Notes: generated from the sequence alone by a model not told the origin. Counted from the first letter of the stretch, positions 25,513 to 35,949 are shown. The stretch: DNA of 64,000 nt from an uncultured Sphingomonadaceae bacterium (GCA_913060895.1 CAJXSN010000010.1:1-64000); one strand, 5' to 3'. Made by a program: numbers and translations.

Positions 25513-27477
25513 TCAAGCTCCTTGCGGTTCGGCACCGTCATTCCCGGAAAAGCGCTTGCCGGATTTCGGAATCGTGCTGCCGGTTACTTCACGGATTTTG
25601 GCCGGGCCTTTGGGCTCGTCCGGGCGATCCAGCTTGCCATCTTCCAGCAATTGCGTGATTTCGCCGCCGGTCAGGGTTTCATATTCCAGCATGGCTTGCG
25701 CCAGCAGGTGGAGCTTGTCCTCCTGATCGGTCAAAATCTGTGTTGCCCGCTTCAGCGCGCCTTCCACCAGATCCTTGATCTCGCTGTCGATCAGCTTGTT
25801 GGTTTCGGCAGATCCCATTGTCCGGGCCGACTGACCCATCCCGAGATACCCTTCCTGCTGCTCTTCATATTGCAGCGGGCCGAGCTTTTCCGACATGCCC
25901 CATTTGGTGACCATATTGCGGGCCAGACTGGTGGCATATTGAATGTCGGAAGAAGCACCACTCGACACTTTTTCGTGTCCGAATATGATCTCCTCTGCCA
26001 CGCGGCCACCCATTGCCACGGCCAGATCGGCGTGCATTTTATCCCGGTGGTACGAATAATTATCCCGCTCCGGCAGACGCATAACCATGCCCAATGCACG
26101 GCCGCGCGGAATAATCGTGGCCTTGTGAATGGGGTCCGATGCCGGTTCGTTGATGCTGACCAGCGCGTGGCCTGCCTCGTGATAGGCAGTCATCTTCTTC
26201 TCGTCGTCGGTCATAACCATAGAGCGGCGTTCGCTGCCCATCATGACTTTGTCTTTCGCGTCCTCGAATTCCTGCATTGCTACCAAACGCTTGTTGCGGC
26301 GGGCGGCCAGCAAAGCTGCTTCATTGACGAGGTTCGCAAGGTCTGCACCGGAGAAACCGGGCGTACCGCGTGCAATCGTGCGGCTGTTGACATCGGGTGC
26401 CAGCGGCACCTTCTTCATATGGACAGCGAGGATCTTCTCGCGGCCATCAATATCGGGAATGGGCACGACCACCTGGCGGTCGAACCGGCCCGGACGCAGC
26501 AGTGCTGGGTCCAGAACGTCGGGACGGTTGGTCGCAGCGATGATGATGATGCCTTCATTGGCTTCGAAACCATCCATCTCGACCAGCAGCTGGTTCAGTG
26601 TCTGCTCGCGCTCGTCGTTCGAATTGCCGAGGCCACCACCACGGCTGCGGCCAACGGCATCGATTTCATCGATAAATACGATGCAGGGCGCGTTCTTTTT
26701 CGCCTGCTCGAACATATCGCGCACACGGCTTGCGCCCACGCCAACGAACATCTCGACAAAGTCGGAGCCTGAGATGGTAAAGAACGGCACACCCGCCTCG
26801 CCAGCGATGGCGCGGGCCAACAGCGTCTTACCGGTACCGGGCGAACCGACAAGCAGCGCGCCCTTCGGAATCTGGCCGCCCAGCTTGGAGAACCGCGAGG
26901 GGTCCTTCAGAAACTCGACAATTTCCTCCAGTTCCTCACGTGCTTCGTCGATACCGGCAACGTCGTTAAACGTCACCTTGCCCTGTTTTTCGGTCAGCAT
27001 CTTGGCCTTGGATTTGCCAAAACCCATTGCTCCGCCCGCGCCTCCGCCCTTCTGGACCTGGCGCAGAGCGAAAAAAGCGATGCCGAGGATGAGGATAAAC
27101 GGAAGCGACTGGATCAGGATATAAAGCAGCAGGTTGGGCTCTTCCGCCTCAACGCCGGAATACTCCACGCCGTTTTCCTGCAACAAAGTTGTCAGTTCGG
27201 CGTCATTGGCCACGGGAACCGTTGTAAAAACACTTTCGTTTTTCAGGGTGCCTGTAATCCGGTCAGGCGAAATCTGGACGGACTCGACAGTGCCTGCGGT
27301 AACCCGGTCGCGGAAATCGGAATAACCGATCTGTGTACCTGCAGGTTGACCGGAATTGCCGAACATGGATACGACCAGCAGCAGAGCAAGGAATATCCCG
27401 CCCCACAGCATCAGGCTCTTCATCCAGGGATTCGGGCCACCCTGGCCGGGTTCTTCGGGCTGATTATTATCGCTCAT
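25513..27477 (-). CDS. ftsH: ATP-dependent zinc metalloprotease FtsH
   Basis: 654 residues. Two N-terminal transmembrane helices flank a periplasmic domain; AAA+ module with Walker A GSPGTGKT near 211, Walker [10 protein letters not shown], and the second region of homology around [18 protein letters not shown]. The protease has HEAGH near residue 430. Degrades misassembled membrane proteins and short-lived regulators. Start MSDNNQ is preferred over an upstream in-frame ATG, which lies beyond a candidate heat-shock promoter. Confidence 0.97.
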   Translation of the reverse strand: MSDNNQPEEPGQGGPNPWMKSLMLWGGIFLALLLVVSMFGNSGQPAGTQIGYSDFRDRVTAGTVESVQISPDRITGTLKNESVFTTVPVANDAELTTLLQENGVEYSGVEAEEPNLLLYILIQSLPFILILGIAFFALRQVQKGGGAGGAMGFGKSKAKMLTEKQGKVTFNDVAGIDEAREELEEIVEFLKDPSRFSKLGGQIPKGALLVGSPGTGKTLLARAIAGEAGVPFFTISGSDFVEMFVGVGASRVRDMFEQAKKNAPCIVFIDEIDAVGRSRGGGLGNSNDEREQTLNQLLVEMDGFEANEGIIIIAATNRPDVLDPALLRPGRFDRQVVVPIPDIDGREKILAVHMKKVPLAPDVNSRTIARGTPGFSGADLANLVNEAALLAARRNKRLVAMQEFEDAKDKVMMGSERRSMVMTDDEKKMTAYHEAGHALVSINEPASDPIHKATIIPRGRALGMVMRLPERDNYSYHRDKMHADLAVAMGGRVAEEIIFGHEKVSSGASSDIQYATSLARNMVTKWGMSEKLGPLQYEEQQEGYLGMGQSARTMGSAETNKLIDSEIKDLVEGALKRATQILTDQEDKLHLLAQAMLEYETLTGGEITQLLEDGKLDRPDEPKGPAKIREVTGSTIPKSGKRFSGNDGAEPQGA

Positions 27478-27510
27478 CGCGCTTGCTGAGTCCTTTGTGT
27501 GATGAACGAT

Positions 27511-27538
27511 ATGTAGGCGCGGCCCTGTGAATGGCAAG
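27511..27538 (-). promoter_or_regulatory. Candidate RpoH-type promoter of ftsH
   Basis: On the minus strand CTTG, 17 bases, then CCTACAT, ending 34 bases before the ftsH ATG. Alphaproteobacterial sigma-32 promoters have the form CTTG-N17-CYTATNT, and ftsH is a known heat-shock gene in several species. Match is 10 of 11 informative positions. Confidence 0.55.
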
Positions 27539-27864
27539 TTAGCCTGAAGGTCTAAGTGAAGCGGGCGTGCCGTTTACCGTTGATCTGGCGCATAAGCGCG
27601 GCAGAACACATTGACCCGACCGACGATAAACCAGGCGTCGCTGGCAGGATCTCCAGACTGGGGAGGTTTTTCCATCCGGTTCGGAGCGGTGACCAGAAAA
27701 ACAAAGCCGACTGACAGATCAGCTACGTTGGTACTGTGACAAAGCTGCCCTTCACTCGCCCCGCTGCCGAGAGCCAACGCGATTACCCATACGCCAGCCT
27801 CGGGCGGATATACCGAATGCCCCCCTCGCCACCGCCGCACGCGGACAGAGAAAGAGAGTTCAAA
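27539..27864. other. Spacer between exoD and ftsH; doubtful small ORF
   Basis: About 325 bases. A GTG-started minus-strand frame at 27574-27840 (88 codons, ending FIVGRVNVFCRAYAPDQR) is simply the in-frame continuation after the exoD stop; it has no ribosome site or recognised domain. I regard it as probably non-coding. Nothing else is recognised. Confidence 0.4.
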
Positions 27865-28473
27865 TCAACCGGAGGCTGAACCGGACAGCAACGTTGCTAT
27901 CGCAAAAATCATCGACCCGCCGCCAGCAATCATTGCCAACAGAAGAAGCAATCCATCCCGCACCAGCAGCGCCAGCCCCACGCAGGCAACCGCCAGCATC
28001 GGGACAGAACTGGCAAAGGGTATAAACTCCAGTGGCGGCACGGACAGACACAGCATTAATATCAGCAGTGCGGCCAGTTTGGGCCACGGGTTGTTCAACA
28101 TCCAGTCCAGCCGGTCTCCTATCCGGCGATCGATCCATTCCGCAGTCCTGTTCAACTTGCTCATGGCTTTGGCCAGTTTCTTACCATCCACACTACGGCT
28201 CTGGACGAAATCGGGTAGCCATACGTGGCTGCGCCCCATCAGCAATTGCAGGGCAATCAGGCTGATAATAACGGCAAGCACGGTCGGGAAGCCGGGAATG
28301 CCGCCCAGCGGACTCAGCTCCACCAGTGGCAAGACGATCAACAGGGGCGAGAAACTGCGATGGCCGAATGCATCCAGCGCATCGCCCAGCGTCACGTCCT
28401 TCTTCTCTTCGCCCAACCCTTCGATGCCACCAACGACATCTTTCAGGCTTTCCGGCTCCTTACCATGGCTCAT
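27865..28473 (-). CDS. ExoD-family exopolysaccharide synthesis protein
   Basis: 202 residues with four hydrophobic segments and the ExoD pattern: VTLGDALDAFGHRSFSPLLIVLPLVELSPLGGIPGFPTVLAVIISLIALQLLMGR. ExoD is needed for exopolysaccharide production in rhizobia; mechanism is unclear. AGGGGAG stands six bases before ATG 28473, which decides the start. Confidence 0.88.
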   Translation of the reverse strand: MSHGKEPESLKDVVGGIEGLGEEKKDVTLGDALDAFGHRSFSPLLIVLPLVELSPLGGIPGFPTVLAVIISLIALQLLMGRSHVWLPDFVQSRSVDGKKLAKAMSKLNRTAEWIDRRIGDRLDWMLNNPWPKLAALLILMLCLSVPPLEFIPFASSVPMLAVACVGLALLVRDGLLLLLAMIAGGGSMIFAIATLLSGSASG

Positions 28474-28530
28474 GGTTGGCTCCCCTGATACTCCAGAACG
28501 GCAGGGAAGCCACATGTTTCCCCGGCGCGA

Positions 28531-29694
28531 CTACATGCTGCGCGCGATCACCATCTTCATAACTTCGTTCGAACCGCCAAAAATGCGCGTGATGCGGCAA
28601 TCACGGTACATCCGGGCGATCGGGTAATCGTTGATGTAGCCGGCACCGCCGTGGAACTGGAGGCACTTGTCCACCACTTCGCTCTGCAATTCGGTGACCA
28701 TCAGCTTCGCCATACAGGCGGTGGGTACGTCCAGCTTGCCCTCGAGATGCTGGGCGATGCAGTGATTGACGAATACCCGCGCAGCGGTGGCGCGCGCATT
28801 CAGCTCTGCCATAACGAACTGCGTGTTCTGGAAATCCCAGATGGTCTGTCCGAACGCTTTGCGCTCCTTGACGAATTCCAACGTCACTTCGAGCGCTTTT
28901 TCGATGCCAGTCATTGCGCCCATTGAAATAATCAGGCGCTCCTGCGGCAATTCGCCCATCAGCTGGTAGAAACCCTTGCCTTCTTCCCCGCCAAGCACGG
29001 CATCGCCCGGAACAAACACATTGTCGAAGAACAGTTCCGATGTATCGGCGGCATCCAGCCCGATTTTGTCGAGCTTCTTACCGCGTTGAAAACCGTCTGC
29101 GCCGTCTGTTTCCAGCAGCATCAGCGAGATACCTTTGGCCCGTTCCTTCGGATCGGTTTTCGCGACCACAATAATGAAGTCTGCCGTCTGGCCATTGGAA
29201 ATGTACGTTTTGGCCCCGTTGATGCGGTAGCCATTGCCGTCTTTCAGAGCGGTGGTGGTGATATTCTGCAAATCACTGCCAACGCCCGGCTCAGTCATCG
29301 CGATGGCGCTCACCAGTTCGCCGGTGACCAGCTTGGGCAGATATTTCTTCTTCTGCTCTTCAGTGCCGTGGCGCACGAGATAGGGTAGGATAATGGTGTT
29401 GTGCAGGCTCGCGGCGAAACCCTCGACATCGTGCTTCGCCTGCTGGTCGATCACGACCATTTCATGCCGGAAGTCGCCACCATGACCGCCGTATTCTTCC
29501 GGCACCGACGTGCCAAGCAGGCCCGCTTCGCCCGCTTCGTTCCAGAAGCCACGTTCAACCTGGCCTTCTTCCCGCCATTTCAGCACACGCTTTTCAGGCG
29601 CCTTGTCCTGATAGAACTTGCCTACCGCGTCTGCGAAAATCGAGATTTCCTCGTCTTCCATGAATTCGGGCTGGGCAATATTGACTGCGGGCAT
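28531..29694 (-). CDS. Acyl-CoA dehydrogenase (long-chain / isovaleryl type)
   Basis: 387 residues with all three acyl-CoA dehydrogenase domains. MTEPGVGSDLQ contacts FAD. The usual YEGT glutamate near the C-terminus is replaced (IFGGSNE), while ELPQERL in helix G supplies the glutamate used as catalytic base by long-chain and isovaleryl-CoA dehydrogenases. Catalyses the first oxidation of an acyl-CoA, passing electrons to ETF. Good ribosome site (GAGAGGA) before ATG. A paralogue lies at 32851-33993. Confidence 0.92.
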   Translation of the reverse strand: MPAVNIAQPEFMEDEEISIFADAVGKFYQDKAPEKRVLKWREEGQVERGFWNEAGEAGLLGTSVPEEYGGHGGDFRHEMVVIDQQAKHDVEGFAASLHNTIILPYLVRHGTEEQKKKYLPKLVTGELVSAIAMTEPGVGSDLQNITTTALKDGNGYRINGAKTYISNGQTADFIIVVAKTDPKERAKGISLMLLETDGADGFQRGKKLDKIGLDAADTSELFFDNVFVPGDAVLGGEEGKGFYQLMGELPQERLIISMGAMTGIEKALEVTLEFVKERKAFGQTIWDFQNTQFVMAELNARATAARVFVNHCIAQHLEGKLDVPTACMAKLMVTELQSEVVDKCLQFHGGAGYINDYPIARMYRDCRITRIFGGSNEVMKMVIARSM

Positions 29695-29790
29695 ATTGGG
29701 ATTCCTCTCTCTTGTGTGTTGCCATGCACCCTACATAATCGGTAGCAGTTCGCAACGCGTTCCGAAGACTATATCTAACAGGAAAATTTT

Positions 29791-30666
29791 ATGGAGCTGA
29801 TCGGGCCCACCTCGCAGACCTTCATCAGCCAGCGTACGCGGCTGCATTATGCCGATTGGGGCAACAAAGATGCCCCCCCGCTGATCCTGCTTCATGGCGG
29901 GCGCGACCATTGCCGCAGCTGGGACTGGACGGCAGAGCGGCTGCGCGAGGACTGGCACGTCATCTGCCCCGATCTGCGCGGGCATGGTGACAGCGAGTGG
30001 ACCAATACCGGCGTTTATACGACCGGCTCTTACGTCTATGATCTGGCGCAGCTTGTGCATCAGCTTGAGCTGGCACCCGTAACCATAGTTGCACATTCGC
30101 TGGGCGGAAACGTCGCCATGCGCTTTACCGGGATGTACCCCGATCTGGTGAAGAAGCTGGTGGCGATAGAAGGCCTTGGCCCCAGCCCGAAAGTGCAAGA
30201 GGAACAGGGGAAGACCCCCTGGTATGAACGCCATACAAAATGGATCGACAAGAAGCGCGAAGCCAGCTCGCGCCAAATTCGCAAATACGACACATTTGAA
30301 ATCGCGCTGGACCGGATGCACGAAGCGAACAGCTATCTGTCGCGCGAACAGGCTGAGCATCTGACTCTGCACGCCGTTATTCGCAACGAGGACGGCACCT
30401 ATAGCTGGAAATTCGATCCCCACCTGCACGCATGGCCGCCGGACGATCTGACGCTGGAGCAAATGGAAGAACTATGGGGCCGTGTGAGCTGCCCTACCCT
30501 GCTGGTTTACGGCAACGACAGCTGGGCGAGCAATCCGGAGAAGGATGGCCGAATGAAACACTTCGGCAATAACGTGTCGGTGAGCGCCTACGAACGCGCA
30601 GGACACTGGGTGCATCACGACCGGTTCGAGGATTTCGTGAGCGAGGTGAGCGGGTTTATTGGGTAA
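29791..30666 (+). CDS. Alpha/beta-fold hydrolase
   Basis: 291 residues. Oxyanion-hole LLHGGRDHCRSWD, nucleophile elbow AHSLGGN, acid in the YGNDSW region and catalytic His in AGHWVHHD. Single-domain, no signal peptide, so cytoplasmic esterase, lactonase or C-C hydrolase. Divergent from the acyl-CoA dehydrogenase gene and probably part of the same acid-degradation region. Confidence 0.88.
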   Translation: MELIGPTSQTFISQRTRLHYADWGNKDAPPLILLHGGRDHCRSWDWTAERLREDWHVICPDLRGHGDSEWTNTGVYTTGSYVYDLAQLVHQLELAPVTIVAHSLGGNVAMRFTGMYPDLVKKLVAIEGLGPSPKVQEEQGKTPWYERHTKWIDKKREASSRQIRKYDTFEIALDRMHEANSYLSREQAEHLTLHAVIRNEDGTYSWKFDPHLHAWPPDDLTLEQMEELWGRVSCPTLLVYGNDSWASNPEKDGRMKHFGNNVSVSAYERAGHWVHHDRFEDFVSEVSGFIG

Positions 30667-30966
30667 GGTTCGCAGACGGCTGCATTCAATCTGTAGCTTG
30701 GTGACACTCAAAATCCGACTCGGGGTGGAAAGCGGCTGGGCCACTTTCAGCCAGATTAGTTAGCTACTATAGAGGTCTAGGTCCATTTTGCTGAAGAACG
30801 GCGGGCGGACTCTGAAGGCACATCTCCGGAAAGTGTCACTCTATAAACTGACCGGATGCTGGCTCGCTCTATGTCAGGACCGGCTATTTACTACATTTAA
30901 ACCATGATATCTTAGCACCAGTCCAGTCGCAATACGGGAATATTGTCCGAATTGGCTGGAGCAATC
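30667..30966 (+). other. Intergenic leader of the GGDEF gene, no gene seen
   Basis: 300 bases of lower GC than the flanks, becoming AT-rich towards 30900. No credible ORF, RNA or hairpin with a T-run was identified. Probably contains the promoter of the GGDEF gene. Confidence 0.4.
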
Positions 30967-32703
30967 ATGAAATCGCGTTCTGTTTTGTGGCTCTTGCTGA
31001 TCGGCTTGCTTTCATTCGCAGCATCATCGGCGATGGCAAATAGTTCGTCCATAGTGAACTTCAGCAATCGCGTTTGCAGCTTGGCGGGTCACGCCACGGC
31101 AAGTCCGGAAGAAATTTTAAAACTACGCCCCGCATTCGATTGCGGCACCGGCAAGTTCACCAACAAAACCGATATGCTTTGGCTCGTCGCCGATATTGGC
31201 AATTTGCACGATAACATGGCCGAGCCCGTCATGCGCTTTCGTGCTGCGCGCCAAGGGGCGGTGACGCTGCACACCATATACCCCGACGGAAGCACACAGA
31301 CGAACCGTTATGATCAGGCTGCCATGACTGAGAACTGGCGCTCCCCATACGCGGTCGCCTTGCCTTTGGTCGGTCGCAATGGCCAATTTCCCGAAACGGT
31401 CCTGATCAGCGCAGAGAATCCGTGGGATCCATCCAACTGGCACGATATCGAGTTGGTCGATGCCGAGTATGACCTTGCGTTGCACGAACAGGGCGAGTTG
31501 GTCAGCATGCTGGTGACCGGATTTCTACTCACGCCGCTGCTTCTGAGTTTCCTGTTTTTTATCATGATGCGTCAACGGTTTGTTTTCTACCACAGCCTGA
31601 TTGCAGTGGCCTTTCTGGTGAATCATATCTGTTGGTCGGGCCAGATATTCGATTTGTTTCCTGCGGCGACGCTGGTGGACAGATCCTGGATTGCCTTCAT
31701 GGCGCTGGCTGTTTTGGCCTATGCCGGCTGTATGCTCATCCGATCGCTCTGCAATCCTAATCTGCTAGGAGAATGGGGCGCTTTTTCACTGAAGTGCATG
31801 GCCTGGACCACCTTGATCACGACGACGATTATCGTGATCTTCGCTGATCAACTGTCACTTACAGGCTCATTAGTCTTTCACGTCGTCTATGGGATTATGG
31901 CGCTGACAGCTGTCGGTAATCTGCTCCGATGCGCCGTTAAGGGCGACCGGCTTGCTTTACTGCAATTGATGGGTCTTTCAGTGGGTGTCGCAATCGCCAT
32001 GAGCCGGATTATCCGCGCTTTAGGCTGGATCGACCACCTGCCGATTTTCGATTTCGGATTCTACTTCGCAATTCTAATTGAGATCTTCGCAGTCAGCCTC
32101 ATCGTCGGATATCGCGCTCTGCAGGTGCGGCGCGAACGCGACGATGCGCTGCTGGTCAGGCAAGGGCTAGAGGATATGGCCTACACCGATGAGTTGACGG
32201 GCCTCCCGAATCGCCGCGCCTTTTCAAAAGTATTCTCCGAACTTTGCGCACACGATGAAAAACGCGACAAAGTATGGGCGCTGGGCATTGCCGATATCGA
32301 TCATTTTAAAAAAGTGAATGATCGGTACGGCCATGACGTGGGGGATAGGGTGTTGGCGCGAGTGGCGGCAATCATGAGCGGCCAGTGTCGCCGCGGCGAC
32401 TATCTCGCGCGCTTGGGAGGGGAAGAATTCGTCTTACTGATATCCGCCAGAACCGAAGAAGGGATAGCGCGTCTTGCACAACGGCTGGTGGACAGTTGTG
32501 CCGCAGGCAATTTCGACGATACCGGTCATGCTGTCGGCCAGGTGACCATCAGCATGGGTCTGCATTTCCTCGAAAATACGCATGAGGCCGATCTGGAAAC
32601 GATTTTTCGTATTGCCGACAAGGCGCTTTACGAAGCGAAAACGTCGGGCCGAAACCAATTTATCTTTGCGAAACCCACCAAGCCGATGTTGGTTGCTGCC
32701 TGA
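30967..32703 (+). CDS. 7TM sensor diguanylate cyclase (GGDEF)
   Basis: 578 residues: signal peptide, an extracytoplasmic beta domain (about 25-185), seven hydrophobic helices (about 190-385, 7TMR-DISM-like), then a GGDEF domain. The active site reads GGEEF near residue 484, and the inhibitory RxxD site (RRGD) stands five residues before it, so product inhibition by c-di-GMP is expected. Probably makes c-di-GMP in response to a periplasmic ligand. ATG 30967 puts the signal peptide at the N-terminus. Confidence 0.9.
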   Translation: MKSRSVLWLLLIGLLSFAASSAMANSSSIVNFSNRVCSLAGHATASPEEILKLRPAFDCGTGKFTNKTDMLWLVADIGNLHDNMAEPVMRFRAARQGAVTLHTIYPDGSTQTNRYDQAAMTENWRSPYAVALPLVGRNGQFPETVLISAENPWDPSNWHDIELVDAEYDLALHEQGELVSMLVTGFLLTPLLLSFLFFIMMRQRFVFYHSLIAVAFLVNHICWSGQIFDLFPAATLVDRSWIAFMALAVLAYAGCMLIRSLCNPNLLGEWGAFSLKCMAWTTLITTTIIVIFADQLSLTGSLVFHVVYGIMALTAVGNLLRCAVKGDRLALLQLMGLSVGVAIAMSRIIRALGWIDHLPIFDFGFYFAILIEIFAVSLIVGYRALQVRRERDDALLVRQGLEDMAYTDELTGLPNRRAFSKVFSELCAHDEKRDKVWALGIADIDHFKKVNDRYGHDVGDRVLARVAAIMSGQCRRGDYLARLGGEEFVLLISARTEEGIARLAQRLVDSCAAGNFDDTGHAVGQVTISMGLHFLENTHEADLETIFRIADKALYEAKTSGRNQFIFAKPTKPMLVAA

Positions 32704-32740
32704 AGATCAGTTCGTTTTTTGCCATTTTTTCGAAGAACGC

Positions 32741-32778
32741 TGTCCACCTATAAACGCCCGCAAATGGATCGTTTGCGG
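32741..32778. terminator. Hairpin between convergent genes
   Basis: CCGCAAA/TTTGCGG stem (32758-32764 with 32772-32778), extendable through TGTCC/GGACA. It lies between the GGDEF gene and the convergent acyl-CoA dehydrogenase gene. No strong T-run, so termination is only inferred. Confidence 0.4.
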
Positions 32779-32850
32779 ACAGTCTGTTTCGATCAAGCAA
32801 ACGGCTTTATCGGGCATTGCGCAATCGGCCCCGCTGCGAACAGAGACGCT

Positions 32851-33993
32851 TCAAACCTCGCGGCTCACCACTTCTTTCATGATCTCGCTTGTGCCACCAT
32901 AAATACGCTGGACGCGGGCGTCTCTCCATAGCCGGGCGATGGCGTATTCATTCATGTAGCCTGCGCCGCCATGCAACTGCAGCGCCGCGTCGCAGATTTC
33001 CCATTGCAGGTCCGTGTGCCACAACTTGGCTGCGCTTGCCTCTCCGGTGGTCAGTTCACCGCGCAGGTGACGGACGATGGCCCAATCCAGATGGGCCCAG
33101 CCGACTTGCAGTTTCGCCTTCAGGTCCGCCAGTGTGAAACGGGTGTTCTGGAACTCGAACACTGTCTTGCCGAACGCCTTGCGATCTTTTGTGAAATTCA
33201 CCGCTTCGTCGAAAGCGCGCTGGGCACCGGCCTGCGCGCCGACCGCGATGGACAGGCGTTCCTGCGGCAATTCCTGCATCAGATGAACGAAGCCGCGGCC
33301 CTCGCCGCCCAGCAAATTGGATTTAGGAACTCGGACATCGCTGAAGAACAGTTCCGATGTATCGGCACCGTGCTGACCGATCTTGTCGAGATTGCGCCCT
33401 TTTTCGAAACCGGGGGTGCCGGCATCGACCAGAACAAGCGAGGTCCCCTTGGCACCCTGGCTCGGATCGGTCTTGGCCACTACGATTACGACATCGGCGT
33501 TCTGACCATTGGTGATGTAGGTTTTCGAGCCATTGATAATGTAATCATCGCCATCGGCCACAGCGGTCGTTCGCACGCCCTGAAGGTCGGACCCCGCACC
33601 GGGTTCGGTCATCGCAATGGCCGCGATGATCTCTCCCGAAACAAGGCCCGGCAGATATTTGGCTTTCTGCTCCGGACTGCCCAATCGCTCGAGATAATTG
33701 ACGGTGATGTCGCTTTGCAGGGTGAATCCGGCGGATGTGCCGAGATAGGCCAGCTCTTCATTCACCACGCAGTTGAACCCGAAATCGAGGCCGAGGCCGC
33801 CATGCTCCTCTGCGACGGTCGGGCACAGCATTCCTGCATCGCCGACAGCTTTCCACGCCTCGCGGCCGACAATCCCCTCTTCCTCGTGCTGGTCGAGGAA
33901 CGGCTCCACATGTTCGGCGAGCACCTTGCGGACTGTATCGCGAAACGCCTCGTGATCGTCATTATAGGCAAAGCGGGTGGCGGTATTCAGCAT
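32851..33993 (-). CDS. Acyl-CoA dehydrogenase (long-chain type)
   Basis: 380 residues, paralogue of the enzyme at 28531-29694. FAD contact MTEPGAGSDLQ, helix-G catalytic glutamate in ELPQERL, and IYGGTSE in place of YEGT. C-terminal LHGGAGYMNEYAIARLWRDARV is canonical. Downstream of a CaiB racemase and a crotonase on the same strand (transcription order crotonase, racemase, dehydrogenase) with gaps of 5 and 16 bases, so one operon for oxidation of methyl-branched acyl-CoAs. Confidence 0.93.
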   Translation of the reverse strand: MLNTATRFAYNDDHEAFRDTVRKVLAEHVEPFLDQHEEEGIVGREAWKAVGDAGMLCPTVAEEHGGLGLDFGFNCVVNEELAYLGTSAGFTLQSDITVNYLERLGSPEQKAKYLPGLVSGEIIAAIAMTEPGAGSDLQGVRTTAVADGDDYIINGSKTYITNGQNADVVIVVAKTDPSQGAKGTSLVLVDAGTPGFEKGRNLDKIGQHGADTSELFFSDVRVPKSNLLGGEGRGFVHLMQELPQERLSIAVGAQAGAQRAFDEAVNFTKDRKAFGKTVFEFQNTRFTLADLKAKLQVGWAHLDWAIVRHLRGELTTGEASAAKLWHTDLQWEICDAALQLHGGAGYMNEYAIARLWRDARVQRIYGGTSEIMKEVVSREV

Positions 33994-34009
33994 GGGTGGA
34001 ATGGTCCTT

Positions 34010-35170
34010 TTAGCCGACCGTCCCTACTTCGCGCAGGGCATGACGTTCGGTTTCATCAATGTCGAGCGAAGCAAGAATGTCATCGGTCTGGTCGCCAGGC
34101 ATGGGCGCTGGCGCAGGCTTCGCCGTTGGCGTTGCGGAGTAACGCGGCGCGGGTGCAGGCTGTGTATCGCCCGCCACTTCGATGAAAGTCTCGCGGGCAA
34201 CGTTATGCGGATGCGACGCGGCCTCGGTCATCGTCAGCACCGGAGCATAGCAAACGTCTGTATGCTCCATTAGAGCGTCCCACTCGTCGCGGGTCTTGGT
34301 CTTGAACAACGCGGTCAATTTGGCCTTCAGCGCATCCCAGTTTGCCGGGACCATCTGCGCATCGAAATCGCTGTCGTCTGCCAGACCGGCCAGCCTGCGC
34401 AGCTCGGCATAGAATTGCGGTTCGATACTGCCGATGGAAACAAATTTTCCGTCCGCAGTTTCATACGTGTCGTAGAAATGCGCACCGGTATCGAGCAGAT
34501 TAACGCCCAGTTCCTCGCGCCACACACCGGTGTTTTTCATACCGTGCATCATGCCCATCAGCACCGCCGTGCCATCGGTCATCGCGGCATCGATCACCTG
34601 ACCCCCGCCTCCATTGGGCCCGCCGCGCGCCACGCCCAGCAAGGCCGAGACCATGCCGAAAGCGAGCATCATCCCGCCGCCACCAAAATCGCCGACCATA
34701 TTGATCGGCGGGGTCGGCTTGCCCCCGGCGCGTCCGAAATGCGCGAGTGCTCCGGCGAGAGCGATGTAGTTGATATCGTGCCCGGCATAGGGGGAATAGG
34801 GGCCGTCCTGCCCCCACCCCGTCATCCGGCCATAAACGAGGCGGGGATTATCGGAGAGCAGTTCATCCGGGCCAAGGCCCAGCCGCTCCATCACACCGGG
34901 GCGGAATCCCTCGATAATCCCGTCGGCGCTGGCGCACAGCTTGCGGGCCAGCGCAACGCCCTCCTCCGTCTTTAAGTTCAGCGCGATTGATTTGCGGCCA
35001 CGGGCCAGCACATCCTTGCTTGAGATCGGCTGACTGCCGCCCCGCCCGCCGCTGGCACGATCGACGCGGATAACCTCCGCACCGTGATCGGCCAGCATCA
35101 TACCGCAAAACGGACCGGGGCCGATCCCGGCGAATTCGATTATGCGGATTCCGTCGAGTGGTCCGGCCAT
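34010..35170 (-). CDS. CaiB/BaiF family: alpha-methylacyl-CoA racemase-like
   Basis: 386 residues. MAGPLDGIRIIEFAGIGPGPFCGMMLADHGAEVIRVDR is the CaiB N-terminus. YAGHDINYIALAG carries the His and DAAMTDG the Asp that act as the acid-base pair in alpha-methylacyl-CoA racemase, favouring racemase over CoA-transferase. It would set the (S)-methyl configuration needed by the adjacent dehydrogenase, as in isoprenoid or sterol side-chain catabolism. Confidence 0.88.
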   Translation of the reverse strand: MAGPLDGIRIIEFAGIGPGPFCGMMLADHGAEVIRVDRASGGRGGSQPISSKDVLARGRKSIALNLKTEEGVALARKLCASADGIIEGFRPGVMERLGLGPDELLSDNPRLVYGRMTGWGQDGPYSPYAGHDINYIALAGALAHFGRAGGKPTPPINMVGDFGGGGMMLAFGMVSALLGVARGGPNGGGGQVIDAAMTDGTAVLMGMMHGMKNTGVWREELGVNLLDTGAHFYDTYETADGKFVSIGSIEPQFYAELRRLAGLADDSDFDAQMVPANWDALKAKLTALFKTKTRDEWDALMEHTDVCYAPVLTMTEAASHPHNVARETFIEVAGDTQPAPAPRYSATPTAKPAPAPMPGDQTDDILASLDIDETERHALREVGTVG

Positions 35171-35175
35171 AGGAC

Positions 35176-35949
35176 TTACTTACCCTGCCAGTTGGGGGCA
35201 CGCTTCTCGGCGAAGGCCTTGCTGCCTTCCTGCGCATCCTTTGACGCGAAGACCTGGGGCAGCAGCTTGGCCTGATGTTCATAGCGTTTGTCGAGATCCC
35301 AGCCGCGCGATTCGTCCACGATCTGCTTGGATACGCGTACGGCGATGGGGCCGTTGGCGGTGATTGCCTTGGCCAGTTCCAGCGCGCCCTCCAGCGCATC
35401 GCCTTCGGTGACGCGGTTGATCAGGCCCAGCTCGTAAGCGCGGGCCGAATCGATGAAATCACCGGTCAAAGCCAGTTCCATCGCCACTTTGTGCGGGATC
35501 AGATCAGGCAGAACCATCAGTCCGCCAGCAGCGGCGGCAAGACCGCGCTTCGCCTCGGGGATGCCGAATTTTGCCTTGCTGTTGGCCACCACCAGATCGC
35601 ATGCAATCATCAGCTCGAGTCCACCTGCCAAGGCATAACCTTCGACCGCGGCGATCAGAGGTTTGACCGGCTTCTGCTGAGTCAGGCCGCCAAAACCGCG
35701 ACCCTCTATACTGGGGCTCTCGCCGCGCAGGAAACCCTTCAAATCCATGCCGGAACAGAATGTGCCGCCCGCGCCGGTCAGAATGGCGACTCGCAAATCG
35801 TCGTCTTCGTCCAACCGGTCGAGCTGGGAAGCGATGCCTTCGGAAATCGCCTTGGTCATGGCGTTCTTCGCTTCGGGTCGGTTGATCGTCATGATCAGGA
35901 CGCCATCACGTACTTCGGCCAGCAGTTCGTCAGTTCCGGTATCACTCAT
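35176..35949 (-). CDS. Enoyl-CoA hydratase/isomerase (crotonase)
   Basis: 257 residues. Oxyanion-hole residues in AGGTFCSGMDLKG and GYALAGGLELMIACDLVVA; GIPEAKRGLAAAAGG contains the catalytic-glutamate position of hydratases. First gene of the crotonase-racemase-dehydrogenase unit; GGAGAGA lies close upstream of ATG 35949. Divergent from the thiolase. Confidence 0.9.
   Translation of the reverse strand: MSDTGTDELLAEVRDGVLIMTINRPEAKNAMTKAISEGIASQLDRLDEDDDLRVAILTGAGGTFCSGMDLKGFLRGESPSIEGRGFGGLTQQKPVKPLIAAVEGYALAGGLELMIACDLVVANSKAKFGIPEAKRGLAAAAGGLMVLPDLIPHKVAMELALTGDFIDSARAYELGLINRVTEGDALEGALELAKAITANGPIAVRVSKQIVDESRGWDLDKRYEHQAKLLPQVFASKDAQEGSKAFAEKRAPNWQGK

Noticed and set aside
27574-27840. 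88-codon minus-strand ORF between exoD and ftsH
   Set aside because: No ribosome site, no known domain, merely the frame continuing after the exoD stop; kept only as a doubtful note.
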